From NCBI GenBank assembly GCA_036734945.1, contig DAIMXP010000011.1, positions 1 through 64,000 of the forward strand: 64,000 nt of DNA, read 5' to 3'. Below, piece by piece: positions 17,138 to 25,041 of this stretch. How positions within the stretch are numbered: position 1 is the first letter of the stretch; every line of letters begins with the position of its first letter. The notes below the pieces were generated by a model that searched no databases, was not told the DNA's origin, and was given only the letters and a program-made list of their open reading frames with translations. This stretch comes from UBA4733 sp036734945. Its GTDB lineage: Bacteria > Chloroflexota > UBA4733. The translations under genes were made by a program, and so were the position numbers.

Positions 17138-17265
17138 CCTGGCGACTAAAGTCGCGGCTACATGCCGCAAAGTCCGCCTGCGCGGACTCGTTCCCAGCCC
17201 GCGACGGCGCCGGCAGCCGCAGGCTGACCATTGGCTCCAGGTAGGCGCGACTTCAGTCGCCAGCC
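17138..17265. repeat. Family-B palindromic repeat that supplies the FtsK stop codon
   Basis: The outer arms CTGGCGACTAAAGTCGCGGC and GCGCGACTTCAGTCGCCAG face each other across about 90 bases, with inner hairpins AGTCCGCCTGCGCGGACT and one around GGCGCCGG. The right arm runs into the minus-strand FtsK gene: its last residues Gly-Asp and the TGA stop are read from the repeat (GGCGACTGA). Confidence 0.8.
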
Positions 17266-20195
17266 TCTCTCCGCTCGCTGGGCGCCGCCCCCCTGGCGTG
17301 CTCGGCCAACTGCCGGACGACGGTCGCCAGCCATTCTGGCGCGGGTGGGCCGTAGGGGCGGAACTTCTCCAGCAGGCCCTGTTCCTCGCTGTAATAGTAG
17401 GCGCGGTTGTTACCGAGGGCGCCGGCCAGCGGCGTGTCGATCAGCGCTGTCGAGTCCTGGGCGGCCATCTGGAGCACGACGCGCATGTCGAACTCGCGCA
17501 GCACGCGGCGGTCGAGGGTGCGCTCCAGGTTGGCGAAGGTGTCGCACCAGGCGAGCGTATGGACACCCACGTCCGGGCCTTCCCGCAGGATGGTGGGGAA
17601 GAGCTTGCCGGGGCTGGGCGGCGGCGGCTCGGCCGGCGCATCCAGCGAGAACGAACTGGGCGAGAAGGCCATGCCGAAATCCTCGTCCCGGCGCAGGTCG
17701 CGGGCGCGCTGGAGGCCGGCGATGAGCAGGTAGATGGCCGGCTCGTCCCGGCTGTCGGCTGCCATGCGACGGTTGACCTCGTCGTTGAGCCGCGCGATGA
17801 CGGCGGGAAGCTCGCGCCGGCCCGCCACCTGCACCGGGTGCAGCAGCAGCGCGGCCACCCGCGCCAGCAGCCCGACCGTCGGCGCGTCCGGCGGCGTGAA
17901 ATCGAGGATGAAGAAGCGGGCGCGGTCAGCCGGTTGCTGGGCGCCGAGGCCGATGAGCGCCGAGGCGAGCATCCCGCCGGCGGCATCGTCGTCCTGGCCG
18001 ACGAGCAGCAGGTTGGAACCGCTCTGCCGCCGGAAGAGCGCCGCCGTTGGCTCCTTGATGGCGATCGGCTCACCGAGCCAGGTGGGGATGGCGCGGGACG
18101 GCGCGGTTCGGGTCGGCGCGGCCAGGAGCAGGGCCAGCGGCTCGTTCCTGGCGAGGTCGGCGCGGGCGTTGCCCTGGAAGATGATCTGCGGGCGGGCCGG
18201 CCGGAAACGCGACTCGGCGGCCAGCGCCAGCACGGCAGCCAGGTAGCGGTCGCGCTCCTCGTCCGGCAGCCACGCCACCTGGAACTTGTTGTTGCCCTCC
18301 ACCAGGCCGTTGGCGGCGTTGTAGATCGCTTCGCCGGGGCGGCTGAGGCCGCGGGCAGCGCCGTTGTCGTCGGCCAGGATCAGCCGGGAATCGGTTTCCG
18401 TACACTGGAGGGCGATGCGCACGCCCATCTGGTCGATGGTGCCGCTCGGCAGCCCGGAGGAGCCGAAAGCGCCGCGCAAGGTCTGGGCGGCCAGCAGGAT
18501 GTGGATGCCGAAGCCGCGCCCCTGTTTGACCAGCCGGTCCAGCACCTGGACGGCCCGTGCGGCAAGGCGGTCGTCTTCGGCGAAGAAGCGCTGGAACTCG
18601 TCGACGAGCAGCAGGATGCGCGGCAAGACCTCGCCGGTCTTCTCCCGATAGGTCGCCAGATCGGAGACCTTGCCGTGCCGCTCGGCGGTCTGGGTAAAGA
18701 GCCTGCCGCGACGTTCCAGTTCGGCATCCAGCCCATCCAGCACGCTCAGCCCGAACTCGCGCTCGCTCTCGATGGCGACGACGCGGGCGTGGGGCAGGTG
18801 GTGGAGGGCATAGGTCTGGAACTCCACGCCCTCCTTGAAGTCGATCAGGTAGAGTTCCAGCTCCTGCGGGCTATAGGTCAACGCGGCGTTGGTGATGAGC
18901 GTGTGCAGCAGCGTCGACTTGCCGGAGCCGGTGCGGCCAACGAGCAGGCTATGCACGGCAGTACCGGAGCCGAGTTCGAGGTACTGGGCGTGGCGCGCAT
19001 CGCGCGGCCCCAACGCAACCCGTAGTCCCGGACTGGTATTCCCCGTCCACCACCGCTCCCGTGGCGTGGCGATCTTGGCGAAGGGAACCTGGACCCGGCT
19101 GGCATCCTTCGCGGCAGCGCCGACGCCTTTGACGATGCGCTGGACCAACTCCGTCGCCGGCAACGTATCCAGCTCCAGCAGGCAGTCTTTGAAGTCGTCG
19201 TCCTGATAGACGAAGCGCTGCGCCTGCTCGTCCCAGGCGATGACCGTCGATACCCGTTCCAGGTCGCCAAGGCTGAAGCCACGCGGCAGCGGTTTGTCGG
19301 TGTCGACCAGCACGATGGCGCAGACGCCGCAGCGCGGACCGTTGGTGGCGATGCTGACCAGCCGGTTGGCGGCGGCCTCGCTGCAGTTGGTGGGGAAGTC
19401 GAACGCCGCCAGGATGCGGTAGGGCTCCCTGACCTCGCCGGCCTGCTCGTTGTACTGTTCGATGGTGGCGAATTCGCTGCGCAGATAGGTCTGGATGACG
19501 GTCTCCATGTGCTCGGTCAACAGCGCCAGTTGTTGTTCGATGTGGGAAGCCTCGGTCCAGGCCCGATGCGTCACCAACTCCTCATCGTCGTCCTTGAGGT
19601 GCATAAAGGGCGCGACGTTCTGCCCGAGGCCGACGGGATCAATGAAGGTAAAGCGCAGCTTGCCGGGCGGGATCGTCGCCAGCAGGCGGAGCATGAGCGA
19701 CTGGATCGCCTGGGCAGCCAGCGCCTTCCCCTTGCCCCTGGCCTCAATAACCAGGCTGCGTTGCGGCACCTCGACCAGAGCCGGAATCGCCCGACTGGTC
19801 GTTCCATCGGTCAGCGTGAGCGCGCCAAGCCGCACCTCGGCGGGCGCAAGCGCCGGAACAGCGGTCAACCAATCGGCCCAGGAAGCGCTGTCCCACGCTG
19901 CGATGATCGGACCGGCTTGCCCTGCGTCGTGCAAGAGCTCGTCTACGCCTTGTACAAGCTCCTTGGATAGCCGAGCGTCCAATGACTCGACTTCAATTCT
20001 AGTTGCTTCCCGGATGGGTTTAAGCTTCGCATTATGGTTTTGATTGATGACCTCACGTTGATACTTTTTCCAAATCGCTACATCAGCCAGTGACCCAACG
20101 AGCGTGTCGATCTCTTCAACCATGGAGTTGCGTAGCGGCCCAGGGGGAGGCGCGCTTACGAAACGCACAAAGTCAGGCTCGCTTACTTCTGGCAC
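17253..20195 (-). CDS. FtsK/SpoIIIE-type ATPase of a type VII-like secretion cluster
   Basis: The 980-residue protein has three tandem ATPase-like modules. The middle one is complete: Walker A GRTGSGKST (residues 420-428), Walker B ILLLVDEF (527-534), and the FtsK core IDFKEGVEFQTYA. The first module (around LVIEARGKGKALAAQ, 148-162) and the third (LLLVGQDDDAAGG, about 729-741) keep the fold but have degraded P-loops. The three-domain layout is that of EssC/EccC, but the N-terminal FHA and transmembrane parts of EssC are missing; the tail-anchored protein encoded just upstream may provide the membrane link. The GTG at 20195 has GGAGA upstream. Substrates are probably the WXG100-like proteins of the same operon. 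Confidence 0.85.
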   Translation of the reverse strand: MPEVSEPDFVRFVSAPPPGPLRNSMVEEIDTLVGSLADVAIWKKYQREVINQNHNAKLKPIREATRIEVESLDARLSKELVQGVDELLHDAGQAGPIIAAWDSASWADWLTAVPALAPAEVRLGALTLTDGTTSRAIPALVEVPQRSLVIEARGKGKALAAQAIQSLMLRLLATIPPGKLRFTFIDPVGLGQNVAPFMHLKDDDEELVTHRAWTEASHIEQQLALLTEHMETVIQTYLRSEFATIEQYNEQAGEVREPYRILAAFDFPTNCSEAAANRLVSIATNGPRCGVCAIVLVDTDKPLPRGFSLGDLERVSTVIAWDEQAQRFVYQDDDFKDCLLELDTLPATELVQRIVKGVGAAAKDASRVQVPFAKIATPRERWWTGNTSPGLRVALGPRDARHAQYLELGSGTAVHSLLVGRTGSGKSTLLHTLITNAALTYSPQELELYLIDFKEGVEFQTYALHHLPHARVVAIESEREFGLSVLDGLDAELERRGRLFTQTAERHGKVSDLATYREKTGEVLPRILLLVDEFQRFFAEDDRLAARAVQVLDRLVKQGRGFGIHILLAAQTLRGAFGSSGLPSGTIDQMGVRIALQCTETDSRLILADDNGAARGLSRPGEAIYNAANGLVEGNNKFQVAWLPDEERDRYLAAVLALAAESRFRPARPQIIFQGNARADLARNEPLALLLAAPTRTAPSRAIPTWLGEPIAIKEPTAALFRRQSGSNLLLVGQDDDAAGGMLASALIGLGAQQPADRARFFILDFTPPDAPTVGLLARVAALLLHPVQVAGRRELPAVIARLNDEVNRRMAADSRDEPAIYLLIAGLQRARDLRRDEDFGMAFSPSSFSLDAPAEPPPPSPGKLFPTILREGPDVGVHTLAWCDTFANLERTLDRRVLREFDMRVVLQMAAQDSTALIDTPLAGALGNNRAYYYSEEQGLLEKFRPYGPPAPEWLATVVRQLAEHARGAAPSERREAGD

Positions 20196-20232
20196 GTTCG
20201 TCTCCGTTGCTCAACGATTGCGAGTTCAGGTA

Positions 20233-20703
20233 TTATATTCGCCCGGTAATAACTAGAAGAAATAGTATCACTAAAAGGAAGATACCCACAGAAATCAACC
20301 TAACGATGAGGGATTTGCGCTTATCAAGGCGGTCCAGAGCAGCAATATGACGAGCCACTTCGCCTGCAGACTCACTCGTTCTCATTCGTATGACATTAAG
20401 GCTGCTTATGTCTTTAGGCGTACCGCTTACGGCGCTTCCACCCCTTTTAGCAGCGAGTTGGATAGCCATGTCTGGCAACCCTGCTTCTTTCAAGGATCTA
20501 CGTGCGCGGTCAATACTCTCGCTGCATTGTGTCAGCGCCTCCTCAGACTCGTGATCAACCTTCGCTAGCGCCCGCCGGGTCTGCTCCTGAACAGCAGTCG
20601 TCGCACGTTCGCCTCGGGCCTGGCACTCTACGCGTTGCGCCGCCATGTCGCGTATGGAACGGACGATCTCGCGCTCGCGCTGGATCAAGGTTGACTCCGC
20701 CAT
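20233..20703 (-). CDS. Coiled-coil protein with C-terminal membrane anchor
   Basis: The 156-residue product is mostly charged helix (IQREREIVRSIRDMAAQRVE to about residue 60, then a second helical stretch) and ends in one hydrophobic segment, LIVRLISVGIFLLVILFLLV, four residues from the C-terminus. This is the arrangement of a tail-anchored protein. GGGAGGCGAATA precedes the ATG. It sits between the 75-residue protein and the ATPase in a tightly spaced operon (13- and 37-base gaps), so it may tether the ATPase complex. No family is recognised. Confidence 0.75.
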   Translation of the reverse strand: MAESTLIQREREIVRSIRDMAAQRVECQARGERATTAVQEQTRRALAKVDHESEEALTQCSESIDRARRSLKEAGLPDMAIQLAAKRGGSAVSGTPKDISSLNVIRMRTSESAGEVARHIAALDRLDKRKSLIVRLISVGIFLLVILFLLVITGRI

Positions 20704-20716
20704 TATTCGCCTCCCT

Positions 20717-20944
20717 TCAGCCGCGTGGCGGCGCGACGCTGCGAGCCGCCGCCGCGATTACTTCACCAAGGCGTTCCATCTGCGCTCGGGTCGCCTGTGT
20801 TTGCTGCTGGAGGGGCTGCCAATACTCCGCCTCGACGGAGCGGCGGACCTGATCGTCCCACGCACCGGCTGTCCGCTCCCATTGCTGGCGCAACCGTTGC
20901 AGGGCGACGTCCAACTCAGCCGCCGTCTGGCGCAAATCTGCCAT
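20717..20944 (-). CDS. Small helical protein of the type VII-like cluster
   Basis: The 75-residue protein is predicted to be helical throughout. It contains QQWERTAGAWDDQVRRSVEA, in which a tryptophan-x2-aspartate turn separates two helices, a pattern reminiscent of WXG100-type hairpins although WXG itself is absent. The ATG at 20944 is preceded by GAGAGGAATTAC. It lies 13 bases before the tail-anchored gene. Upstream of it the operon is interrupted by about 450 bases of palindromic repeats. Confidence 0.65.
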   Translation of the reverse strand: MADLRQTAAELDVALQRLRQQWERTAGAWDDQVRRSVEAEYWQPLQQQTQATRAQMERLGEVIAAAARSVAPPRG

Positions 20945-20995
20945 GTAATTCCTCTCAGTTCCAATACGGTTTAGATGAGCCCGAGCAGTGCCGCG

Positions 20996-21370
20996 ACTGG
21001 ATATGGTACAGAGCCGCGACTGCGGTCTGCGGCCCAAAGACAGGACTGCGGTCCTGGGGGAGGCGTCCGGCACGGAATGCACCGCAAAGTTTTGCATAGC
21101 TGGCAAGCCTGCGATGCGCCGCGAGGTACAGGGCCGCGATTGCGATCGGCGGCCAAGCGACGAGGGCGACTGCGGTCGCGTTGCGCACCGTGCATGGCAT
21201 ACCCAAGCGACCACAGTCGCCCTCGTCGCTTGGCCGCCGATCGCAATCGCGGCCTTGTGCCCTGGCAGATACACCGTCCACTCGCTGAGCAATTCTTTGC
21301 GGCGCACTCTCCGGCACGGCAGTGCTGTTTTTGGGCCGGAGACCGCAGTCCCGGCACCGTACCCACCCGC
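20996..21370. repeat. Array of family-A palindromes inside the type VII-like operon
   Basis: Three palindromic units lie side by side. Unit 1 (about 20999-21060) starts GAGCCGCGACTGCGGTCTGC. Unit 2 (about 21138-21262) has arms GGCCGCGATTGCGATCGGCG and CGCCGATCGCAATCGCGGCC around a 45-base loop. Unit 3 ends with GGAGACCGCAGTCCCGGC. The tail motif TTTGCGGCGCACTC follows unit 2, and its reverse (GCAAAGTTTTGCATAGC) lies between units 1 and 2. The array splits the cluster into two transcribed parts or forms a large RNA structure within it. Confidence 0.8.
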
Positions 21371-21402
21371 AGTTGCGACACAGCTCCCTCTCCACATTCC
21401 TC

Positions 21403-22026
21403 TCAGCCCCGGCGTTCCGGGCTGCCCAGCCCGCCCTGGAGACGTTCCGGGGTGGGTGATACCTCCCGTGCGCCGGAGGTCTCCGGGTTGCCGCTGAGGC
21501 TCACGGGTGTGGTAGGGACTGCCCGCACCGGTCCCGACGCGGCCGCCAGGCTGATGGCCGCATATGCTTGCAGCCGGGATGCACTGGACCGTAGCACTTC
21601 CAGGCCCCTGGGCAGGCGTTGTTCCAGCTCGGCGGTCAAGCGCTGCGCCTCGACGCCGTAGCTTTGCGCCGCTTGCCTGAGCGTCTTGATCCAAAACTCT
21701 ACGTTCTGGAGTCCGTCTGTGGCCCGCGCCAGTTCGACGCGTGCCCGGAGCAGCGCCGTTTCGTAGCCGGCGCAGCCACCCCCAGAGCGGTCATCGGCGG
21801 CCTCCCGGCAGGCGATGAGACGGCGTTCGGCAACCCGAAACTCCTCCTGGCGGCGCTGCACTTCCCCCTGCCATTGGCGGCGCATCGTCAGGAGCCACTC
21901 GTCCATCACTTGAATCTCTCGACCGGCAGCGGCAAGCGCATCGGCGCTCGCGCGGGAGAACTGCTGCAGCGCGGTGCGCAACTCGTCCAGCGCGCGGATG
22001 GAATGGACATTGACGCCGTCAGGCAC
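21403..22026 (-). CDS. Coiled-coil protein of the type VII-like cluster
   Basis: The 207-residue product is long alpha-helical coil (LDELRTALQQFSRASADALA through about residue 150) followed by a low-complexity Pro/Ser/Thr tail of about 45 residues. One WxxxMRRQW segment near residue 45 sits at a helix turn. There is no signal peptide or membrane segment, which is typical of type VII substrates of the LXG/Esp type, although the length and tail do not match a named family. The start is a GTG at 22026, nine bases downstream of the WXG100-like gene's stop codon. Confidence 0.65.
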   Translation of the reverse strand: MPDGVNVHSIRALDELRTALQQFSRASADALAAAGREIQVMDEWLLTMRRQWQGEVQRRQEEFRVAERRLIACREAADDRSGGGCAGYETALLRARVELARATDGLQNVEFWIKTLRQAAQSYGVEAQRLTAELEQRLPRGLEVLRSSASRLQAYAAISLAAASGPVRAVPTTPVSLSGNPETSGAREVSPTPERLQGGLGSPERRG

Positions 22027-22034
22027 AGTGGCTG

Positions 22035-22313
22035 CTACCTCGCGTGATTCAAATAGTCCTGCGCCAGGCCGGCTTTGCCCATGAGTTGCGGGACGTGCTG
22101 CTCGGCCGTCTGATGGAAGTGGCGCAGCAACTGCGTCATCTGCTCGAACTCCCCGGAGAACTTCTGCTGTTGCTGATCGCGCCAGGTCTGACTGACGCGC
22201 TGAAACTCCATTTGCATACGCGCATGGATCTGCATCAGCTCGCTATCGAAGGCTTTCAGCGCTCGGGCAAAACGGATCAGGTCTTCGGGGTTGACGATCG
22301 CATCGCCGGGCAT
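22035..22313 (-). CDS. WXG100-like protein
   Basis: The 92-residue product has the size and two-helix hairpin layout of WXG100 proteins (EsxA-like). The turn SQTWRDQQQQKFSGEFEQ carries the conserved tryptophan followed by D-x4-KF-x3-F, which in the family reads WxGxAxxxF; the glycine is replaced by aspartate. WXG100 proteins are secreted by FtsK/SpoIIIE-type ATPases, and one is encoded 2 kb downstream. GGGAGGTACACG before the ATG at 22313 is a strong start signal. It is the first gene of the cluster. Confidence 0.75.
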   Translation of the reverse strand: MPGDAIVNPEDLIRFARALKAFDSELMQIHARMQMEFQRVSQTWRDQQQQKFSGEFEQMTQLLRHFHQTAEQHVPQLMGKAGLAQDYLNHAR

Positions 22314-22530
22314 CGTGTACCTCCCGCGCCTCACCCAGCCCCGTGTGCTTACCGGGTTGGATGGACACTCACGACTGCTAGGAACAGGTCAGGAAGCAAC
22401 GCCAGTCACGGATGGTAGCTTAACCTGGATTGCGAAGATGGTCAAGGGGTACTAACCGAATGGGTACAGCCACGAGCCTGTCCGCGCGTGGATCCCCCGT
22501 CTGCTTCGGAGGAACCCGCCAGAAACGCCC
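22314..22530. other. Gene-free region upstream of the type VII-like cluster
   Basis: This stretch separates the WXG100-like gene (minus strand) from the plus-strand Abi/HEPN gene. No open frame here has a ribosome-binding site and recognisable content. A small hairpin CCACGAGCCTGTCCGCGCGTGG lies near 22472-22493. I see no clear promoter for the cluster. Confidence 0.4.
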
Positions 22531-22561
22531 AGAGGCTCGCCTTGGGAGCGAGCCTCTTTAT
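22531..22561 (+). terminator. Rho-independent-like terminator or attenuator hairpin
   Basis: AGAGGCTCGC (22531-22540) pairs perfectly with GCGAGCCTCT (22548-22557) around a seven-base loop, and TTTAT follows on the plus strand. No plus-strand gene ends nearby, so it either terminates a lost gene or a small RNA, or acts as an attenuator for the Abi/HEPN gene starting near 22683. Confidence 0.6.
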
Positions 22562-22682
22562 GAGAACGTTGGTACGGCGGATGGTTACCCGGTCCCCGCA
22601 CGCCGGCAGTCTCCCAAAGTGGGCCTTGCAGCTATACTGTACGCTACTCGCGGCGATAAGTCAACGGACAGTCGGCTAAAAC

Positions 22683-23471
22683 TTGGTAACCTTGGACATT
22701 GAACAGCGCACCACCCGAGTCCTCGCCACGATCGGGCTGCCGAGTGATGACGCTGGTCTTCGCCGACGAGTCAAGACGTTCATTTTATGCAACGGCTACG
22801 ACCGCGTCTTCCTGGCTGCTCGTTACACGGCCGCACAGGCAGCAAAGGAACACATCGCCAATCCCTGGGCGTACACCGTGCAGGTCTACAACGGCAACCT
22901 CGCTCGTTTGAGTTGCCTCTATATCCTGACACATTGGGCGGAGAGTGGGCTACGCTCCCAGGTCGACCTCCATTTCACGCGGGCCGTTGGCGCGACCTGG
23001 TATCGCTTCCCGCGGGATTACCTGCCGAGCAGGCAGGCGCCTATTTTTGCCAGCGACCCTGCCCAACGAGGCTTGCGCTGGGAGCAGGATCGATACTCCC
23101 CGCTCGGCAAGCACCTCGCGAACGTACGTAGCCCCGGGGAGTTCCTGGAGTAGATAACGATGGGTTGGCTGAATACGATCGTCCTGCACGCGCACCAGCA
23201 GAACCCGCACGCGCTCCTGGTTCGCTCCACGGGCCGTCCCATCCTAAATACCGAAGCGGTGACGCTCGTGGGAGCAGCGAAGGAAGCACGAAACGCCGTG
23301 GCGCACCATCGCTACATGTCGAACGAGCGCTTCGTGAACGATCAATCGAAACTGCTTCGCTTGCTTGAGGTCTTACAATTTGACGTCGCGAATGCCATCG
23401 ACCGAATCGAAGCGCTCCGCTCATCGCTGGTGCTTGACATCCTCAAGGATCTACGGCGATCCAAGAAATAG
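22683..23471 (+). pseudogene. Abi_2-like HEPN protein interrupted by an amber codon
   Basis: Two frames of 156 and 103 residues lie in the same reading phase, separated only by a TAG at 23151-23153 and two sense codons. Read through, they form one protein of about 262 residues. The N-terminal part has the helical ...NLARLSCLYILTHWAESGLR... layout of Abi-like abortive-infection proteins, the join reads GEFLE-stop-ITMGWLN as in that family, and the C-terminal part carries KEARNAVAHHRYM, a HEPN RNxxxH ribonuclease motif. A premature stop is the simplest reading; restart at the ATG at 23160 would give a free HEPN half. The first frame starts with a TTG and has no good ribosome-binding site. TATACT at 22633-22638 may be its -10. 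Confidence 0.65.
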
Positions 23472-23549
23472 ATGCGGAAGCCCTGGGCTGGTTCCTGCAC
23501 CGGTTACGACATACATGCTCAAAGGCAAGGGAGACCGTCGTGCGAGTTG

Positions 23550-24116
23550 TCAGGCTGGCCCGAGGATCTGGTCGCCGGCCAGCGTGAGGCCCGCGACGAC
23601 GGTTGACGCCAGCCGTTGCCCTCGCCTGAGGGTGACGACATCACGATAGCCGCTGTCGTCTGGGTTGGTGTGGCGCTCAACCGCGCCGGCCTCCAGATTG
23701 GCCAGCCAGGTTTCGCGGATCCCCGCCCGCGCGTAGCGCGGCAGCTTCGACCGTCGATCAGCCAGGAACGAGCTGTCGCCCACTTCGATGAGGAGGAGCA
23801 CGTCGGGGGGCAACGGATGGGCGGTGCTATAGAAGTCGTCGCGCGGCAAGAGCACAGCGAGATCCGGCTCCGGCTCGGTGTCGTCGGACAGTTGCACGGG
23901 GTTTTGCACACTCACCACCGCCCTGTCGCCAAGTGTCCGGACCAAAAAGCTGGTCAGGCGGTTGACGGTACCGGCGTGGAGACAGCCAACCGCGCTCATG
24001 GTCACAATCTCCCCGTCGATCAGTTCCACACGGTCGTCTGGGCCGAGAATGCCTACCTCAAGCATGCGATGATAGTCGCTCACGCTGAAGCGGACGCGAG
24101 TCAATTCGGCGATCAT
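23550..24116 (-). CDS. Uma2-family (DUF820) putative endonuclease
   Basis: The 188-residue protein is a complete Uma2 domain: VELIDGEIVTMSAVGCLHAG near residue 30, EPEPDLAVL, PPDVLLLIEVGDSS with the metal-ligand D-x-E pattern, and KLPRYARAGIRETWL near the end. Family members have the PD-(D/E)XK nuclease fold, but their cellular role is unknown. The ATG at 24116 is preferred over an in-frame GTG three bases earlier, because GGAGG lies six bases upstream of it. It is convergent with the Abi/HEPN pseudogene. Confidence 0.88.
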   Translation of the reverse strand: MIAELTRVRFSVSDYHRMLEVGILGPDDRVELIDGEIVTMSAVGCLHAGTVNRLTSFLVRTLGDRAVVSVQNPVQLSDDTEPEPDLAVLLPRDDFYSTAHPLPPDVLLLIEVGDSSFLADRRSKLPRYARAGIRETWLANLEAGAVERHTNPDDSGYRDVVTLRRGQRLASTVVAGLTLAGDQILGPA

Positions 24117-24235
24117 CACTTGCCTCCTGCCATCAATCAGCCCTCAACATAGTGTAGCAGGGGTGTGTTTGCCTTGCTCTTGCTGCGTATTCCCTCACCG
24201 AAAATGCTACCGAGCGATCTACAGCCCACCACGCG

Positions 24236-24265
24236 GCGTAGGGGCGTATTGCATACGCCCTTGTT
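24236..24265. repeat. Short palindrome in a 460-base gene-free stretch
   Basis: GGGCGTAT and ATACGCCC form an eight-base stem around TGC at 24242-24260. The surrounding region 24117-24575 has no supported gene and reads as decayed sequence between Uma2 and a response-regulator fragment. Motifs such as GGCGTAGGGGCGTATTGCAT are commonly repeated in Chloroflexota genomes, but only one copy is seen here. Confidence 0.55.
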
Positions 24266-24575
24266 CCGGCCTCGCCTATGCCCCCGTCTTGCTCGACGGA
24301 GTTCGCCAACAAAGGCATTCATCGTCGGGTGGGCCTTGCTCCTACGCCCACAACGGTACAGACACCGCCGCTGTACCTCCGTGGTTGACCCGAGCAATAC
24401 TCCGAGCAGCGGATGCGCAGCGACTCACCGTCCTGTAGCATGCCGGGTGTGAGACGCAATGTGACCGCTGCCCTGCACCGCCCCTGGCTGGCCGATGGCA
24501 TCCGGGTGGCGCTCCTCGAAGTGTTCGTGATCGGCGTCACGCCGCTCGCCGCAACACTGTCTGCGCCACGCCGGC

Positions 24576-24690
24576 CTGGCCACCGCCAAGACCCACGTCA
24601 GCCACGCCATGGCCAAGCTGGACGCTCGAGATCGCGCCCAACTCGTCGTCCTGGCCCGCGAGTCGGGGCTGGTTGCGCCCGGGGCGGGGA
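24576..24690 (+). pseudogene. Remnant of a LuxR/NarL-type DNA-binding domain
   Basis: In one frame the sequence reads LATAKTHVSHAMAKLDARDR and on to AQLVVLARESGLVAPG, which is the recognition helix and C-terminus of a NarL/FixJ response regulator. No receiver domain, no upstream helix-turn-helix half and no start codon are present, so only the last 38 or so residues of a gene survive. It lies directly before a toxin-antitoxin remnant. Confidence 0.7.
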
Positions 24691-24780
24691 TAGACTTCCC
24701 GCCACGTCAGAAGCAAATAGCCGTGTTATGATGGGCCGCACACAGCACGCACGGTTCACCCCGTCGAAGTGAAGGCAGAC

Positions 24781-24984
24781 ATGGAATCCGTCACCCTCGA
24801 CCGCGTGGAAGAGCAACTCCGTCGCTTGTCGCCGGACAAACTCGTCCTCGTCTCTGAATTCATCAGCACGCTTGCCAGCGTGGATGACCGTGACGACCTC
24901 CACGACCTGCTGCTCGCCGCCGAGACCAGCCTCCGAAAGGATTGGGACAGCCCGGAGGAAGACGCCGCTTGGGCGCACTTGTAA
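24781..24984 (+). CDS. Antitoxin-like small protein
   Basis: The 67-residue acidic protein (MESVTLDRVEEQLRRLSPDK, ending SPEEDAAWAHL) has the size, charge and position of an antitoxin. A truncated PemK/MazF-type frame begins inside its 3' end, the normal toxin-antitoxin arrangement. It matches no particular antitoxin family that I can name. The ATG at 24781 is favoured over a GTG twelve bases upstream. As its toxin is broken, it is probably an orphan. Confidence 0.6.
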   Translation: MESVTLDRVEEQLRRLSPDKLVLVSEFISTLASVDDRDDLHDLLLAAETSLRKDWDSPEEDAAWAHL

Positions 24985-25037
24985 AAGGGGATGTCGTCAT
25001 CATTCCCTTCCCCTTCTCGGATCTGAGCGCCACGAAA
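24969..25037 (+). pseudogene. PemK/MazF toxin, N-terminal fragment
   Basis: From a TTG that overlaps the antitoxin stop codon, the frame reads LVKGDVVIIPFPFSDLSATK, the first beta strands of a PemK/MazF mRNA interferase (GDVVxxxFPFSD). Just after the lysine the similarity stops, and the frame becomes the reverse shadow of an antitoxin gene on the other strand. The catalytic arginine and the rest of the barrel are missing, so it cannot be active. Confidence 0.75.
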
Positions 25038-25041
25038 GCGT

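Noticed and set aside
11858..17265. CRISPR array made of the repeated palindromes
   Set aside because: The repeats are not evenly spaced, vary in sequence, lack unique spacers of constant size, and no cas gene is present.
17298..19025. 575-residue plus-strand open frame
   Set aside because: It lies entirely antisense to the FtsK/SpoIIIE ATPase gene and shows no domain, signal or ribosome-binding site.
20945..21694. Upstream extension of the 75-residue protein to 325 residues
   Set aside because: The extra part is read from the palindrome array and from the antisense side of the coiled-coil gene; the ATG at 20944 fits the small protein.
23151..23153. Pyrrolysine or selenocysteine at the TAG in the Abi/HEPN gene
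   Set aside because: TAG could in principle encode pyrrolysine, but no structure or pyl gene supports it, and a conserved sense codon is expected here in relatives; treated as a nonsense codon.
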